This document shows, piece by piece, positions 44,514 through 53,252 of a stretch of DNA of 64,000 nt (its first letter is position 1; the number at the start of each line of letters is the position of its first letter). Both the position numbers and the translations under genes were made by a program. Source of the stretch: Galbibacter sp035306585. GTDB lineage: Bacteria > Bacteroidota > Bacteroidia > Flavobacteriales > Flavobacteriaceae. The stretch covers positions 1 to 64,000 of the forward strand of contig NZ_DATGNU010000043.1 of the NCBI RefSeq assembly GCF_035306585.1, in the 5' to 3' direction. Under the pieces are notes generated by a model, which worked only from the letters and a program-made list of their open reading frames with translations, had not been told where the DNA came from and searched no databases.

Positions 44514-47225
44514 TTACATCGGATTATGTTTTATTAAAGGAGTGAGCCTCACTGGCCCTAACAACCCAGATGGGGTATCATCCCATTTGGTGGCATCAAA
44601 TTTGTTGTAATCCTTATCAACCATGTTGATCTCATGGAAAATCTTCCATTGTTTTCCTGATTCTTCCATATTCTTGATACGATTAGCCGAGAGGTTGGTC
44701 ACTTGAATTTTCAAGGTGTTCAAACCCTCTTTAAATAAATTGGTTTGCAGTTCAAAGGGAAGGGCCCAAAGAATTCCTGCATAGGTTCCATTGATCCATA
44801 CCTTGGCACTTTCTCTAAGATCGCCGAGTTCAAGCTTCCAGTATTCCGCTCTGGGGTTTTCAAGGGTGAATTCGGTTTGATAAACTGCCGTCCCAGAGAA
44901 AGTTTTCGCCTTTGGATCACTCAAGGAGGTCCAATCCTGTAACTTTGACAATCTTGTTGATTCAGGAAGCCCAGGGCCTCCCTTTAAAAAGCGTAAAGTC
45001 CAGTCAGAAGTAATTTCAGTGGGTTGCCCAATAGGAGTAGTATATACCAAATCAGCTACATCTGACATTTCACCAGTTTTTAAAATAAATGCCGTACCTG
45101 GTTCCATCTCCATCTTGACAATTGTTCTATTGTTTTGTTGTTGAATTTTAGCCTTGCCTACCGATCCGTTTAAAGGGTTATAAATCGTAATTTGTGGAGT
45201 CGTGAAGTTTAATGGAATTTCGGTAATACGCTGCTGACTATGGTTTACGATATAATAAATCTTTTCTCCATTGAGTTCTCTTCGAATATACTTTAGCCCC
45301 TGATCGACCAACGATTCATTTTTAACCCCAGCATTCACCAGGTCTGCGAATAAGTTTTGCGTTGCCTTGAGGGTTTGGGTTAATTTATGTAATTTTTCAC
45401 TTCGTCTCTCATAGGCGTTAAAACCCGGGACCCCTTCCGGGATGCCCATAAAAATGATTGTTGCTCCTTGGCGCTTTAATTCCATAAGCTTCTCCAAGGT
45501 AGGAAGGGGAATGTAGCTGGACTGTGGCACTACTAGGGCCTTATATTCACCTCCTGGAAGGATTAATTTCCCGTCAATAAACGCTATTTGCTTTACAAAG
45601 TCATCAGAAATATAATCACTAGCAAAACCGTTCTCGGTTAATTTCTTATGAGTATTGTAAAAAGGGGTATCAAGTAACCACTCCTGGAGCGAATGTATTT
45701 TAAACTGGAAAAATAAGCTTCCTCCCAAGTAACGATTCCAAAGATCATGTATTGGAAAATATAGTAGGGTTTCATTATCTGGGCTTCCCTTTTGCAAAAA
45801 AGACTGACATCTTCCAATATAAGCGAACAAACCAGAGGCATCTTCCCAAATACTGTTATTTTCATTAAAACTCACCGAGGCGTAAAACTTCCACCCAGGC
45901 CAACTAGCTCGCTCAGGGGAATAGGTAGAACCGTGAAGAACCGTATGGTTAATTCCGCTTACCAATAAATCTTCAATCTCTGGCTTGCATTGTGATAAAG
46001 CCGTCTTAAAATGTTCTCTAAGCCACGTAAAGGTTTCAGAAGATACTAATGGCTTTCCAGAAATATGTGCTGCTGAGGCCGAAAATTTCAACATCGCAGG
46101 ATCGGCATCTCCAGGACGAATATTTTTGTCTAACCTTCGAAACCCAGGGATATCATAAGGCATCGATCCGAAGGTTTCACACTCTGGTATATCTGCCCCT
46201 GCATAAAGGTCAATCAGATTACCAGGAGATCCATGAGCCTGCAACCTAGTCAGAAAGCCCTTCTGGTGTGCCCATTGTGTCCATGGGCCAACAAAGGATT
46301 CCAGTAAAAGCGCTGAGATCGTTTCTCTGTAATCCGCACGGATCCTATTGGTCACAGCATCATTTCTTTTTTCAAACAGACGATTTAAATACGGACGGAT
46401 ATCATACCCTCTTTTCTTGAGAAAAGCCTTAAAAAATTCAGGTGTAAAATCGGTCCCATAGACCTCGTAACTATCGTTAAAAACAGCTCTAAGTCCATAA
46501 GAATTCTTGGAAAACACTTGGTCAAAGGGCTGGGTATAATCCTCAAAAGCTTCCTTGGAATAATGATCAACGGTATATCCTTTACCTCCAGGCGCTGCTC
46601 TTTTCACTTGTTGTCCTGTTAAAGCTTGGTACACAAAATACAAGGTATAATCATCTTTTTTGGCTCTCCATTGAAGCTGCCCATTTTCAATGTGATCAGT
46701 TAAATCTATAAAGCTGTCATCACTGCCATAGGCATAAATACCCAGGAGTTTCATGGGATTTCCCTTGGCTACACTATCCCCAACACGTTGAGAAAGCACC
46801 TCATTTTTACGTAATAACTTCCTCTGACTTACTAATTTTTTTGCGGCATGTTGCTGCTCCACTTGAGGACCACCATACGGCCATCCTGTACCGAGGGACA
46901 TATCAACCCCCATTCCCAAACTATCGGCAATCTTTATGGTATAATCTAACATGTCCATCCATCTTACAGACAGGTATTCAATACTATTATCTTCCTCCCC
47001 CTTAACCCCATAAATAGGCGTGATTTCAACCCCTCCAATACCCGCTTTGTTAAAAGAGACTAAATTGTGAAGAATCCCCGTGCTATCAACGGCGCTTCCC
47101 ATCCACCACCAACGAGTCCAAGGTTTTTCCACTTCAGAAATCTCGGGCCATTGACTATCCTGCTGTCCATAGGTCACAGATAAAAAAAGTAGCCCTGCAA
47201 CCAAACTAAAATAGTGTAATCTCAT
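44514..47225 (-). CDS. Alpha-L-rhamnosidase, GH106
   Basis: A 903-residue secreted enzyme (signal MRLHYFSLVAGLLFLSVTYG). The N-terminal GH106 region reads KPWTRWWWMGSAVDSTGIL, GIGGVEITPIYGVKG and LGMGVDMSLGTGWPYGGPQV; the catalytic barrel has YDIPGFRRLDKNIRP, SSETFTWLREHFKTALSQ and GINHTVLHGSTYSPE. A C-terminal beta-rich domain (RESAKVWINGTYAGILWALPFEL) resembles a carbohydrate-binding jelly roll. GH106 cleaves terminal alpha-L-rhamnose from rhamnogalacturonan. Its ATG shares one base with the GH28 stop codon, so the genes are translationally linked. Confidence 0.92.
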   Translation of the reverse strand: MRLHYFSLVAGLLFLSVTYGQQDSQWPEISEVEKPWTRWWWMGSAVDSTGILHNLVSFNKAGIGGVEITPIYGVKGEEDNSIEYLSVRWMDMLDYTIKIADSLGMGVDMSLGTGWPYGGPQVEQQHAAKKLVSQRKLLRKNEVLSQRVGDSVAKGNPMKLLGIYAYGSDDSFIDLTDHIENGQLQWRAKKDDYTLYFVYQALTGQQVKRAAPGGKGYTVDHYSKEAFEDYTQPFDQVFSKNSYGLRAVFNDSYEVYGTDFTPEFFKAFLKKRGYDIRPYLNRLFEKRNDAVTNRIRADYRETISALLLESFVGPWTQWAHQKGFLTRLQAHGSPGNLIDLYAGADIPECETFGSMPYDIPGFRRLDKNIRPGDADPAMLKFSASAAHISGKPLVSSETFTWLREHFKTALSQCKPEIEDLLVSGINHTVLHGSTYSPERASWPGWKFYASVSFNENNSIWEDASGLFAYIGRCQSFLQKGSPDNETLLYFPIHDLWNRYLGGSLFFQFKIHSLQEWLLDTPFYNTHKKLTENGFASDYISDDFVKQIAFIDGKLILPGGEYKALVVPQSSYIPLPTLEKLMELKRQGATIIFMGIPEGVPGFNAYERRSEKLHKLTQTLKATQNLFADLVNAGVKNESLVDQGLKYIRRELNGEKIYYIVNHSQQRITEIPLNFTTPQITIYNPLNGSVGKAKIQQQNNRTIVKMEMEPGTAFILKTGEMSDVADLVYTTPIGQPTEITSDWTLRFLKGGPGLPESTRLSKLQDWTSLSDPKAKTFSGTAVYQTEFTLENPRAEYWKLELGDLRESAKVWINGTYAGILWALPFELQTNLFKEGLNTLKIQVTNLSANRIKNMEESGKQWKIFHEINMVDKDYNKFDATKWDDTPSGLLGPVRLTPLIKHNPM

Positions 47226-48553
47226 TATTCTACTTCTTTTATCTTCACATTCTTTACCTGAAGATTAGCTATAAAATCAGTGCTCTTCTTATTACTCTTC
47301 TTTGTGATGAGATTTAAATTTTCAAAAACAAAATTGGATAAATCATATTGATCTGACTCGTTGATATTATAGACCATATCACATGTTAAATCAATATTTT
47401 TCATGGTAATATTTGAAGCACTTGAGGTACGAATATTTTTTTGGCCTTTAAGATCAAAAAACTGTGTCCAAGGCTTAATGTAAATCATACTTTTAGCAGT
47501 ACCACTAATATCTTCTACTTTAATAAATTGATAGTTTTGTTTGGTATCTGGTCGCATCTTAAGCCATAAGATGCGGCTGGCATCTTGCACCTTGCTCCGT
47601 CTAAAAAGTACATTGTAATTATGAATAGACTCGCTGCCACAAGTCAAGGTACTGTGACAAAACCCATAGGTATTGTCTTCTATTAATATATTCCTATTTT
47701 CCCCATTGTTTTTATCCTGATGAGCAAAAGGCCCTTTGCCTCCCTTTAAGGCTACCGCATCATCATTGACCGACATATAACAATTCTTAATTAGCACATT
47801 GGTACACACATCGATATCAACCGCATCCGTACTTGGCGCTTTAACAGGCTTGGAAGGGGAGGTTATTTTTAGATTTAAAAGTTTCACATTTTCACACTTA
47901 TAAAAATGCGTCGTCCAAAAAGGAGAATCCTTTAAATGCACTCCGGAGATTTGTATGTTCTTACTATTGGACACATATAAAAGTCGAGGTCTCATCTCAT
48001 CTTTATTCGTACAATCGGGATTCCATTGCCTACGAAGCCAGAAGGCCTTCCAATAACGCAGACCATTTCCATTTATGGTACCTTCTCCAGTTAAGGTAAA
48101 GCCATCTACCCCATCCGCGTTGATAATAGCTGGAAAGTACTCCACAGACTCTCCCTCTATTCGGGTCATCATCACTGGAAAATTACTAATATCATCACTC
48201 CCTTTCAGTACGGCATCCTTCTTTAGATACAAGTGGGTATTTTGTTTAAAAAACAAAGAACCTGTTAAAAACACCCCTTTTGGAACAACTACCACTCCAC
48301 CACCTTGATTAGCCGCCAAGTCAATTACTGCTTGTAAGGCTTTGGTCTGAATAAGACTACTATCGCGCACCACCCCATGGTCCGTAATTTCATAGACTTT
48401 CCCTAGCTCCGATAAAGGCGTTTGCGTTGTTTCACCAAACCAATCTGGTATGGGGGTCCCATCGGGGAACTCATCCTGGGCATAGGTGCTAAGATGACCC
48501 ATAGATAAAAAAATCAAAAGTATGAACAGGTGTTTTAAATGGTTCGGTTTCAT
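47225..48553 (-). CDS. Polygalacturonase-family protein, GH28 (first gene of the left pectin operon)
   Basis: A 442-residue secreted right-handed beta-helix enzyme (signal HLFILLIFLSMGHLSTYAQ). Family segments are KALQAVIDLAANQGGGVVVVPKGVFLTGSLFFKQNTHLYL, GEGTINGNG, STDAVDIDVCTNVLIKNC and NDDAVALKGGKG (catalytic aspartates). Where GH28 usually has the GHG motif this protein has STLTCGSES, so its fine specificity may differ. The operon order is GH28, GH106, GH105 and esterase-GH43. A partial operator-like TTTGGTATAATTAA lies 12 bases upstream of the ATG. Confidence 0.9.
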   Translation of the reverse strand: MKPNHLKHLFILLIFLSMGHLSTYAQDEFPDGTPIPDWFGETTQTPLSELGKVYEITDHGVVRDSSLIQTKALQAVIDLAANQGGGVVVVPKGVFLTGSLFFKQNTHLYLKKDAVLKGSDDISNFPVMMTRIEGESVEYFPAIINADGVDGFTLTGEGTINGNGLRYWKAFWLRRQWNPDCTNKDEMRPRLLYVSNSKNIQISGVHLKDSPFWTTHFYKCENVKLLNLKITSPSKPVKAPSTDAVDIDVCTNVLIKNCYMSVNDDAVALKGGKGPFAHQDKNNGENRNILIEDNTYGFCHSTLTCGSESIHNYNVLFRRSKVQDASRILWLKMRPDTKQNYQFIKVEDISGTAKSMIYIKPWTQFFDLKGQKNIRTSSASNITMKNIDLTCDMVYNINESDQYDLSNFVFENLNLITKKSNKKSTDFIANLQVKNVKIKEVE

Positions 48554-48564
48554 GGCTTGTTTAC

Positions 48565-48581
48565 TTTGGTATAATTAATGA
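48565..48581. promoter_or_regulatory. Operator-like half site in front of the left pectin operon
   Basis: TTTGGTATAATTAATGA shares TTTGGTA..ATTAA with the inverted repeat in front of the SusC gene at 53222-53240. Weak evidence for co-regulation. Confidence 0.3.
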
Positions 48582-48694
48582 CTAAATATAGTCGTTTAAA
48601 TTACATTACCTCATCCTCTACCATCCTGTATGGTATGAATTAAATCACAAATTAGCATTAGTATTGAAGGTGATCGCCAGGTTTATGGATACAC

Positions 48695-49696
48695 CTAGGA
48701 ATCTTCTCCGTAAATTAAATTCAGGTAATCCTCTTTAGGCAATAGCCCGAAAAAGTCTTCGATATCAATGGGGCGCATCAATTCTTCAATAGTCGCTTTT
48801 TCATACCGGGTACCAATTAATAATTTTTCCAAGGTTTCCACAGGTTCTTTACCAAAAAAATCACCATAAATTTTAAAATCCGTAATAATTCCTTTTTCAA
48901 CATAAATCCGAAGATCAATCTCTCCTATAGGAAAACGCTTAGATCGCTTAATATTGAATTTTGGAGAACTTCCGTAATTCCAATCCCATGTCCCGTATTT
49001 TTCATCTCTGAGCTTATAAACATCTTGCCATTGCGCTTCGGTCAATGTATAGGTCTGAAAAACTTCCCCTTCATTATAAAGGCCTTTTAAGAGTAGATTT
49101 TTAAAGCTTTCGATATCTATTGGTGTATCGAGAAATTCAGATATATTGGCCACTCGACTTCTGACCGATTTATGCCCTTTTGATTCAATTTTGCTCATTT
49201 TCACTTGAAGTGCTTTGCTCACCTCGGATAAATCACTATTTAACAACAAGGTCCCATGATGAAACATTCGTTTACCTGTCGAAAACTGAGCATTCCCAGA
49301 GATTTTTTTATCATGAACAAGCACATCATTTCGTCCTTTGAGTTCCGCTGGCACTCCGAGTTGATTTAAAATTTTTGTAACCGGAGTCGTGAATTTTCCA
49401 AAATTGTTGAGACTCTTTAGATCGTGATTGGTAATAAAACTAAAGTTCAAATTACCAAAATCGTGGTACACTGCACCACCACCAGACATTCTGCGAACTA
49501 CATGTATCCCCTTTTGTTCTACATAGTTAAAATTGATTTCTTCCAGGGTATTTTGATTTCTACCAATGATTATCGAGGGCTCGTTGATGTAGAAAAGTAA
49601 GTAATCCTTACCTGGATTAAAATTTCTTAGGGCATACTCCTCCAAGGCCAAATTAATCCGTGGATCGTTAACATCTTCATTATCAATAAAAATCAT
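48695..49696 (-). CDS. lplA: Lipoate-protein ligase A
   Basis: A 333-residue cytosolic enzyme that attaches free lipoate to E2 subunits and GcvH. NLALEEYALRNFNPGKDYLLFYINEPSIIIGRNQNTLEEIN is the lipoate-binding fold, RRMSGGGAVYHDFGNLNFSFI the key RRxSGGGxVxHD loop, and GRNDVLVHDKKISGNAQFSTGKRMFHHGTLLLN the catalytic lysine region (KxSGNA). The C-terminal domain runs from about residue 250. It has no functional link to the surrounding pectin genes and splits the locus. Confidence 0.95.
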   Translation of the reverse strand: MIFIDNEDVNDPRINLALEEYALRNFNPGKDYLLFYINEPSIIIGRNQNTLEEINFNYVEQKGIHVVRRMSGGGAVYHDFGNLNFSFITNHDLKSLNNFGKFTTPVTKILNQLGVPAELKGRNDVLVHDKKISGNAQFSTGKRMFHHGTLLLNSDLSEVSKALQVKMSKIESKGHKSVRSRVANISEFLDTPIDIESFKNLLLKGLYNEGEVFQTYTLTEAQWQDVYKLRDEKYGTWDWNYGSSPKFNIKRSKRFPIGEIDLRIYVEKGIITDFKIYGDFFGKEPVETLEKLLIGTRYEKATIEELMRPIDIEDFFGLLPKEDYLNLIYGEDS

Positions 49697-49860
49697 TATT
49701 TTTTTTTATTTATTAGTTCATCAAAGAATAGCTCAGTAATTTATTAAAAAAACGGAGTAAGAGCTAGTAAGGAGTAAGGTTTTTTGATAAACTCCCTACC
49801 TATGAAATACCCATGGCTCCATGATGATATAACTTGCCCTGTTTAAGGAAACCAACGATG

Positions 49861-50088
49861 TTATAAAGGTACTTTTTCCTGTTCCAAAACCCTGTATCCC
49901 AAGCTTTGAATGACATCCTTTAAATGACTTAAAGTCGTTTTATTGCCATCATACTCCACTTTAACAGCACTTGAATAAAATAATACCTGAGCAAAATCAA
50001 CCCCTTGTTCTTTGGTAAGGGCTCTTCTAATCTTCTTTATAGCACTTGAATGATTTAAGGTGTCCAATTGAACTTTCATTCTTTTCAT
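49861..50088 (-). CDS. HMA-like domain protein without metal-binding cysteines
   Basis: A 75-residue protein with the beta-alpha-beta-beta-alpha-beta pattern of heavy-metal-associated domains: KVQLDTLNHSSAIKKIRRALTKEQGVDFAQVLFYSSAVKVEYDGNKTTLSHLKDVIQSLGYRV. The GMxCxxC loop is replaced by LNHSSAI, so copper or zinc chaperone binding through two cysteines is excluded. It is 27 bases downstream of the DUF6448 gene, on the same strand, and is probably cotranscribed. Confidence 0.7.
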   Translation of the reverse strand: MKRMKVQLDTLNHSSAIKKIRRALTKEQGVDFAQVLFYSSAVKVEYDGNKTTLSHLKDVIQSLGYRVLEQEKVPL

Positions 50089-50115
50089 TACAAATTCCTT
50101 TTTTATTTATTCAGA

Positions 50116-50718
50116 TTAATGGCTATGAACCGCCCCACCGGTTAATACATCGTGCAAGGCTTCCACAGTGTGTGTATAATCCACATAGGCTGCCACGTAA
50201 GCTCTTCCCATTTCAACGGAATCATCTTTAACCAGTTTTAAAGCAGCGACTTTCTCATACTTTTCACTAATAAACTTTTCTAGGTGAGCGCTAAAGTTTT
50301 CTAAAAATGTCTCAATATCCCGGTGTTCTAAAGCAGCGTCCGTCATTAGAACAATTTCATTGGTGGTCCCCGCGGGTTTTAATCCTGTAAATGGAGCACC
50401 CTCACCCTCCCTATGAAGTCGTACTAAAGTTTCAAGAAAATGTTTCTCTAAAAGTGCATATACCTGATGATCTAAATCCTGATAAGCGATCGTTTTATTA
50501 AACAAGGTGGTGATTTCTTGCTCATCTTTCTCTTGAACCCATTTGAGAACTGGTACCACATCTTTAGATTTTAAAGCTTTATATGCATCTTGAATCACTG
50601 GACCATCATAGGAATCACAATGTGCTTGCGTTAGTGAGGGAATTAATGTTAGTATAATGATCACACTAAGAGCGCGAACCCTGCTGAACAAACTAGATTT
50701 TATATTTCTTAATTTCAT
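50116..50718 (-). CDS. DUF6448-family exported protein
   Basis: 200 residues. A signal peptide (SLFSRVRALSVIIILTLIPSLTQA) precedes the DUF6448 hallmark HCDSYDGPVIQDAYKALKSKDVVPVLKWVQEKDE. The rest is helical, with FLETLVRLHREGEGAPFTGLKPAGT, DAALEHRDIETFLENFSAHLEKFI and the tail YTHTVEALHDVLTGGAVHSH. Conserved histidines and the mature N-terminal HCD could bind a metal or heme, but no activity is known. I chose ATG 50718 because the alternative at 50754 lies inside the left arm of the operator. The gene shares its promoter region with a 17-base inverted repeat. Confidence 0.83.
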   Translation of the reverse strand: MKLRNIKSSLFSRVRALSVIIILTLIPSLTQAHCDSYDGPVIQDAYKALKSKDVVPVLKWVQEKDEQEITTLFNKTIAYQDLDHQVYALLEKHFLETLVRLHREGEGAPFTGLKPAGTTNEIVLMTDAALEHRDIETFLENFSAHLEKFISEKYEKVAALKLVKDDSVEMGRAYVAAYVDYTHTVEALHDVLTGGAVHSH

Positions 50719-50742
50719 AATACGTTGTTTTAAAATTCCAAG

Positions 50743-50750
50743 TAAAGATA
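50743..50750 (-). promoter_or_regulatory. Candidate -7 box (TATCTTTA) for the DUF6448 operon
   Basis: A seven-of-eight match to TAnnTTTG on the minus strand, 25 bases before the DUF6448 ATG and only 2 bases from the inverted repeat at 50753-50794. Confidence 0.4.
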
Positions 50751-50752
50751 AC

Positions 50753-50794
50753 AAATATTTTATAAAAGATAAAGTTGTCTTTTATAAAATATTT
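50753..50794. promoter_or_regulatory. Perfect 17-base inverted repeat, likely Rrf2-family operator
   Basis: AAATATTTTATAAAAGA at 50753-50769 is the exact reverse complement of TCTTTTATAAAATATTT at 50778-50794, with an 8-base spacer. It covers the space where the -33 element would lie, so a bound protein should block the promoter. Confidence 0.65.
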
Positions 50795-50824
50795 TAAGTG
50801 CGCTATCCTCTCATAGGGCAACAA

Positions 50825-51259
50825 TTATACATTTGTAAGGAAAGAATCTCCATCGATAAATTTATTAGCTAAACTTCCAATGGTTGTTTCGCTAAAGGAT
50901 CTCAGCAAAGCCTCTTTAGTTTTAGAATATTCAAAGTGCATTGGACAAGGGTGATCATCGGAACACTGATGCAATCCCATTACACATTCTTTAAATACCG
51001 CCAACCCGTCAATAGCATTCACAATTTCAAGAATAGGAGTGTCTAATTGAAATTTTTCACAGTAAAATCCACCATAGGGGCCTTTTAAAGAAGTTACAAT
51101 TCTGCGCTTATTAAGTGTTTGCATTATTTTACCAGTAAAGGCTGCTGGTGCCTCAATTTCATGAGCAATCTCCTTTACACTGAGCTTTATATCTTCATCC
51201 ACCCTTGAGGCTATAAAAACACATGCCCTAATGGCATACTTACAAGACTTTGATATCAT
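50825..51259 (-). CDS. Rrf2-family Fe-S transcriptional regulator
   Basis: A 144-residue winged-helix regulator. MISKSCKYAIRACVFIAS and VKEIAHEIEAPAAFTGKIMQTLNKRRIVTSLKGPYGGFYC are the family DNA-binding region. Cysteines in FKECVMGLHQCSDDHPCPMHFEYSK match the [2Fe-2S]-binding trio of IscR/NsrR-type regulators. It is upstream of the DUF6448 gene in the same direction, separated by an operator-containing gap of about 105 bases. Sensing of nitric oxide, iron or redox state are candidates; sequence does not decide. Confidence 0.9.
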   Translation of the reverse strand: MISKSCKYAIRACVFIASRVDEDIKLSVKEIAHEIEAPAAFTGKIMQTLNKRRIVTSLKGPYGGFYCEKFQLDTPILEIVNAIDGLAVFKECVMGLHQCSDDHPCPMHFEYSKTKEALLRSFSETTIGSLANKFIDGDSFLTNV

Positions 51260-51278
51260 CGTTCGATCATTTTACTTA

Positions 51279-51286
51279 CAAATATA
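51279..51286 (-). promoter_or_regulatory. Candidate -7 box (TATATTTG) for the Rrf2 regulator
   Basis: An exact TAnnTTTG match on the minus strand, 19 bases before the regulator ATG. Confidence 0.5.
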
Positions 51287-51292
51287 TAATAT

Positions 51293-51317
51293 AAAAAAGA
51301 CAGGTTTGTCCTTTTTT
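51293..51317. promoter_or_regulatory. Inverted repeat in front of the Rrf2 gene, likely autoregulatory operator
   Basis: AAAAAAGACA and TGTCCTTTTTT form an inverted repeat. The core (AAAAGACA...TGTC.TTTT) resembles the repeat before the DUF6448 gene (AAAAGATA...TTGTCTTTT). Confidence 0.5.
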
Positions 51318-51792
51318 ACATTTTTAAATAGTTCACCATAAAAATAACCATGCTACCTTGATGCGCTATAAAATAAATTTCAACCAACAAACAAGTCCTA
51401 TAATTGTACTAATATGCTATCTATCAATTAAAATGGTCTAAAATAAATCTTGAATTTCCGTAGGTGGCAAAAAAAAGTGAAGAACTTACCCGCCCCCTTA
51501 TACAGATGCAATTAAGGTTTGTTGTATATTTAACGTTAATTATATATGGAGAAATCTATTTTTTTATATTTTTACCACAATTGAATATGTATTTGCTAGA
51601 AGTAAAACACATCTCACTAGACTTTGATGAGTTCTTGTTAAAGTTTTACAGTTTTCACAAGGGTACTACACCAAAAAGGAAGGTCTGACGAATGTATGGG
51701 TAATGTAAAAGTTTCTTTTTTTACCTATGGGGTGATATATTATGGTTTTGCAAAACTTATAGCGTTACAACCAAAAAAATTGACGTAATTTA

Positions 51793-52932
51793 ATGAAGTT
51801 AACAAAATTATTTAAAGAATTTTTAGAAAGTGAAAAATCAACAGGCATCATTTTAATTGGATGCACCATTGTCTCTCTAATACTTGCTAATTCAGCCATC
51901 GGTCCTAGTTATACAGGAATTTGGGAAACACAATTTTCTGGACATAGCATTGAACATTGGATAAATGACGGTTTAATGGCTATTTTCTTCTTATTGATTG
52001 GTCTGGAATTAGAACGTGAGATTTATATCGGTGAACTTTCCAAAATAAAAAATGCCACCCTACCAATATTTGCAGCAATTGGAGGTATTGTAGTACCAGC
52101 CGCCATATATACTATTATCAACTACGGTACACCAGAACAATCGGGATCCGGAATACCGATGGCAACAGATATAGCATTTGCCCTTGGTATTTTATCCATT
52201 TTAGGCAAAAGAGTCCCCAATGCTTTAAAAGTCTTTTTAGCGGCTTTAGCTATAATTGATGATCTAGGGGCCATTATCATAATTGCAGTGTTTTACACCG
52301 AAACCCTGATGTTTACCAACTTAATGTATGCCCTAGGCATATTTGCTTTTCTACTTGTTTTGAACCGTTTGAAGGTTAGGAATCTGATACCCTATTTAAT
52401 CAGTGGTGTATTCATGTGGTATTTTATGCTACTCTCGGGAGTGCATGCTACTGTTGCAGGGGTATTACTAGCCTTCGCTATTCCCTTTGGAAATGGCGAT
52501 AAAAAATCCACCTCATATATATTACAACATTTTTTACATAAACCCGTAAGTTTTATTATCCTTCCCATTTTTGCGCTCGCCAATACAGCTATCGTACTCA
52601 GTGGTGAATTGGGAGATATCTTATCCCACAATTATAGCCTGGGAATTTCAACTGGTCTAATTGTTGGAAAACCACTAGGAATTTTTCTTGGAACCTTTAT
52701 AGCCTTTAAATTAGGACTTGGAAAACTTCCCTCTAAATTAAAGTGGTCTCATATTTTTGGAGTGGGATTACTGGGAGGAATCGGATTTACCATGTCCATA
52801 TTTATTACCCTACTGGCCTTCGATAATGCCACCATCATTAACAATGCTAAATTGGTTATTTTACTATCCTCGTTAGTGGCAGGCTCCTTAGGTTACTTTA
52901 CATTGCATCAAACACTAAAAAATCATAAATAA
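51793..52932 (+). CDS. nhaA: Na+/H+ antiporter NhaA
   Basis: A 379-residue inner-membrane antiporter with about 12 transmembrane segments. GIILIGCTIVSLILANSAIG, HWINDGLMAIFFLLIGLELEREIYIGEL, PMATDIAFALGILSILGKRVP (the catalytic ATDIAFA loop), FLAALAIIDDLGAIIIIAVFYTE (the paired aspartates) and GLLGGIGFTMSIFITLLAF all match NhaA. It exports Na+ in exchange for H+, in keeping with a salt-exposed habitat. The gene stands alone. Confidence 0.95.
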   Translation: MKLTKLFKEFLESEKSTGIILIGCTIVSLILANSAIGPSYTGIWETQFSGHSIEHWINDGLMAIFFLLIGLELEREIYIGELSKIKNATLPIFAAIGGIVVPAAIYTIINYGTPEQSGSGIPMATDIAFALGILSILGKRVPNALKVFLAALAIIDDLGAIIIIAVFYTETLMFTNLMYALGIFAFLLVLNRLKVRNLIPYLISGVFMWYFMLLSGVHATVAGVLLAFAIPFGNGDKKSTSYILQHFLHKPVSFIILPIFALANTAIVLSGELGDILSHNYSLGISTGLIVGKPLGIFLGTFIAFKLGLGKLPSKLKWSHIFGVGLLGGIGFTMSIFITLLAFDNATIINNAKLVILLSSLVAGSLGYFTLHQTLKNHK

Positions 52933-53221
52933 ATCCAGGACATAAAAGTTCTTAAAAGACTTCATAGTACTATACTATATTCTAACCTAAATGGTTCGTC
53001 AAAAAGATGGACCGTTTAGGTTAGTTTCATTACCAAATAAACCCATAATGGGCTTAAAAAAGTAAATTTTATTAACAATATTTTCACATTGTTTTTCTTT
53101 ATATACCATAGCACATAAGCCGTGGCATGAAATCCACCGAGTACCCCGACACTTATTATCGGTTGCTGTTTAGCTAGTTACAGTACACCACAGGATAGTT
53201 TCATAATGGCCTTTAGATAAA
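52933..53221. other. Intergenic region upstream of the SusC gene
   Basis: About 290 bases. It begins with a strong hairpin (52982-53024) and then shows only A/T-rich sequence and no gene, up to the operator-like repeat next to the SusC start. Confidence 0.4.
52982..53024 (+). terminator. Hairpin after nhaA, probable terminator
   Basis: CTAACCTAAATGGTTC pairs with GGACCGTTTAGGTTAG around a 10-base loop (perfect except for one internal mismatch and two weak pairs). The following T run is short, so termination may be partial. Confidence 0.6.
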
Positions 53222-53240
53222 TTTGGTAGTATTAACCAAA
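53222..53240. promoter_or_regulatory. Inverted repeat upstream of SusC, candidate PUL operator
   Basis: TTTGGT at 53222-53227 and ACCAAA at 53235-53240 are inverted halves separated by 7 bases, 13 bases before the SusC ATG. A similar half appears before the left pectin operon. Confidence 0.4.
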
Positions 53241-53252
53241 CCATTTTATTTT

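Larger units (their letters stand above)
51260..51792. other. Gene-free stretch between the Rrf2 and nhaA genes
   Basis: The right part of this 533-base gap holds no convincing gene. One GTG-initiated frame at 51464-51688 encodes 74 residues with one hydrophobic segment, but has no supporting context. The left 60 bases contain the regulator promoter. Confidence 0.4.

Noticed and set aside
51464..51688. GTG-initiated frame of 74 residues with one hydrophobic segment before nhaA
   Set aside because: No family resemblance, no promoter box and A/T-rich composition like the surrounding spacer. It is mentioned only as part of the gene-free stretch.
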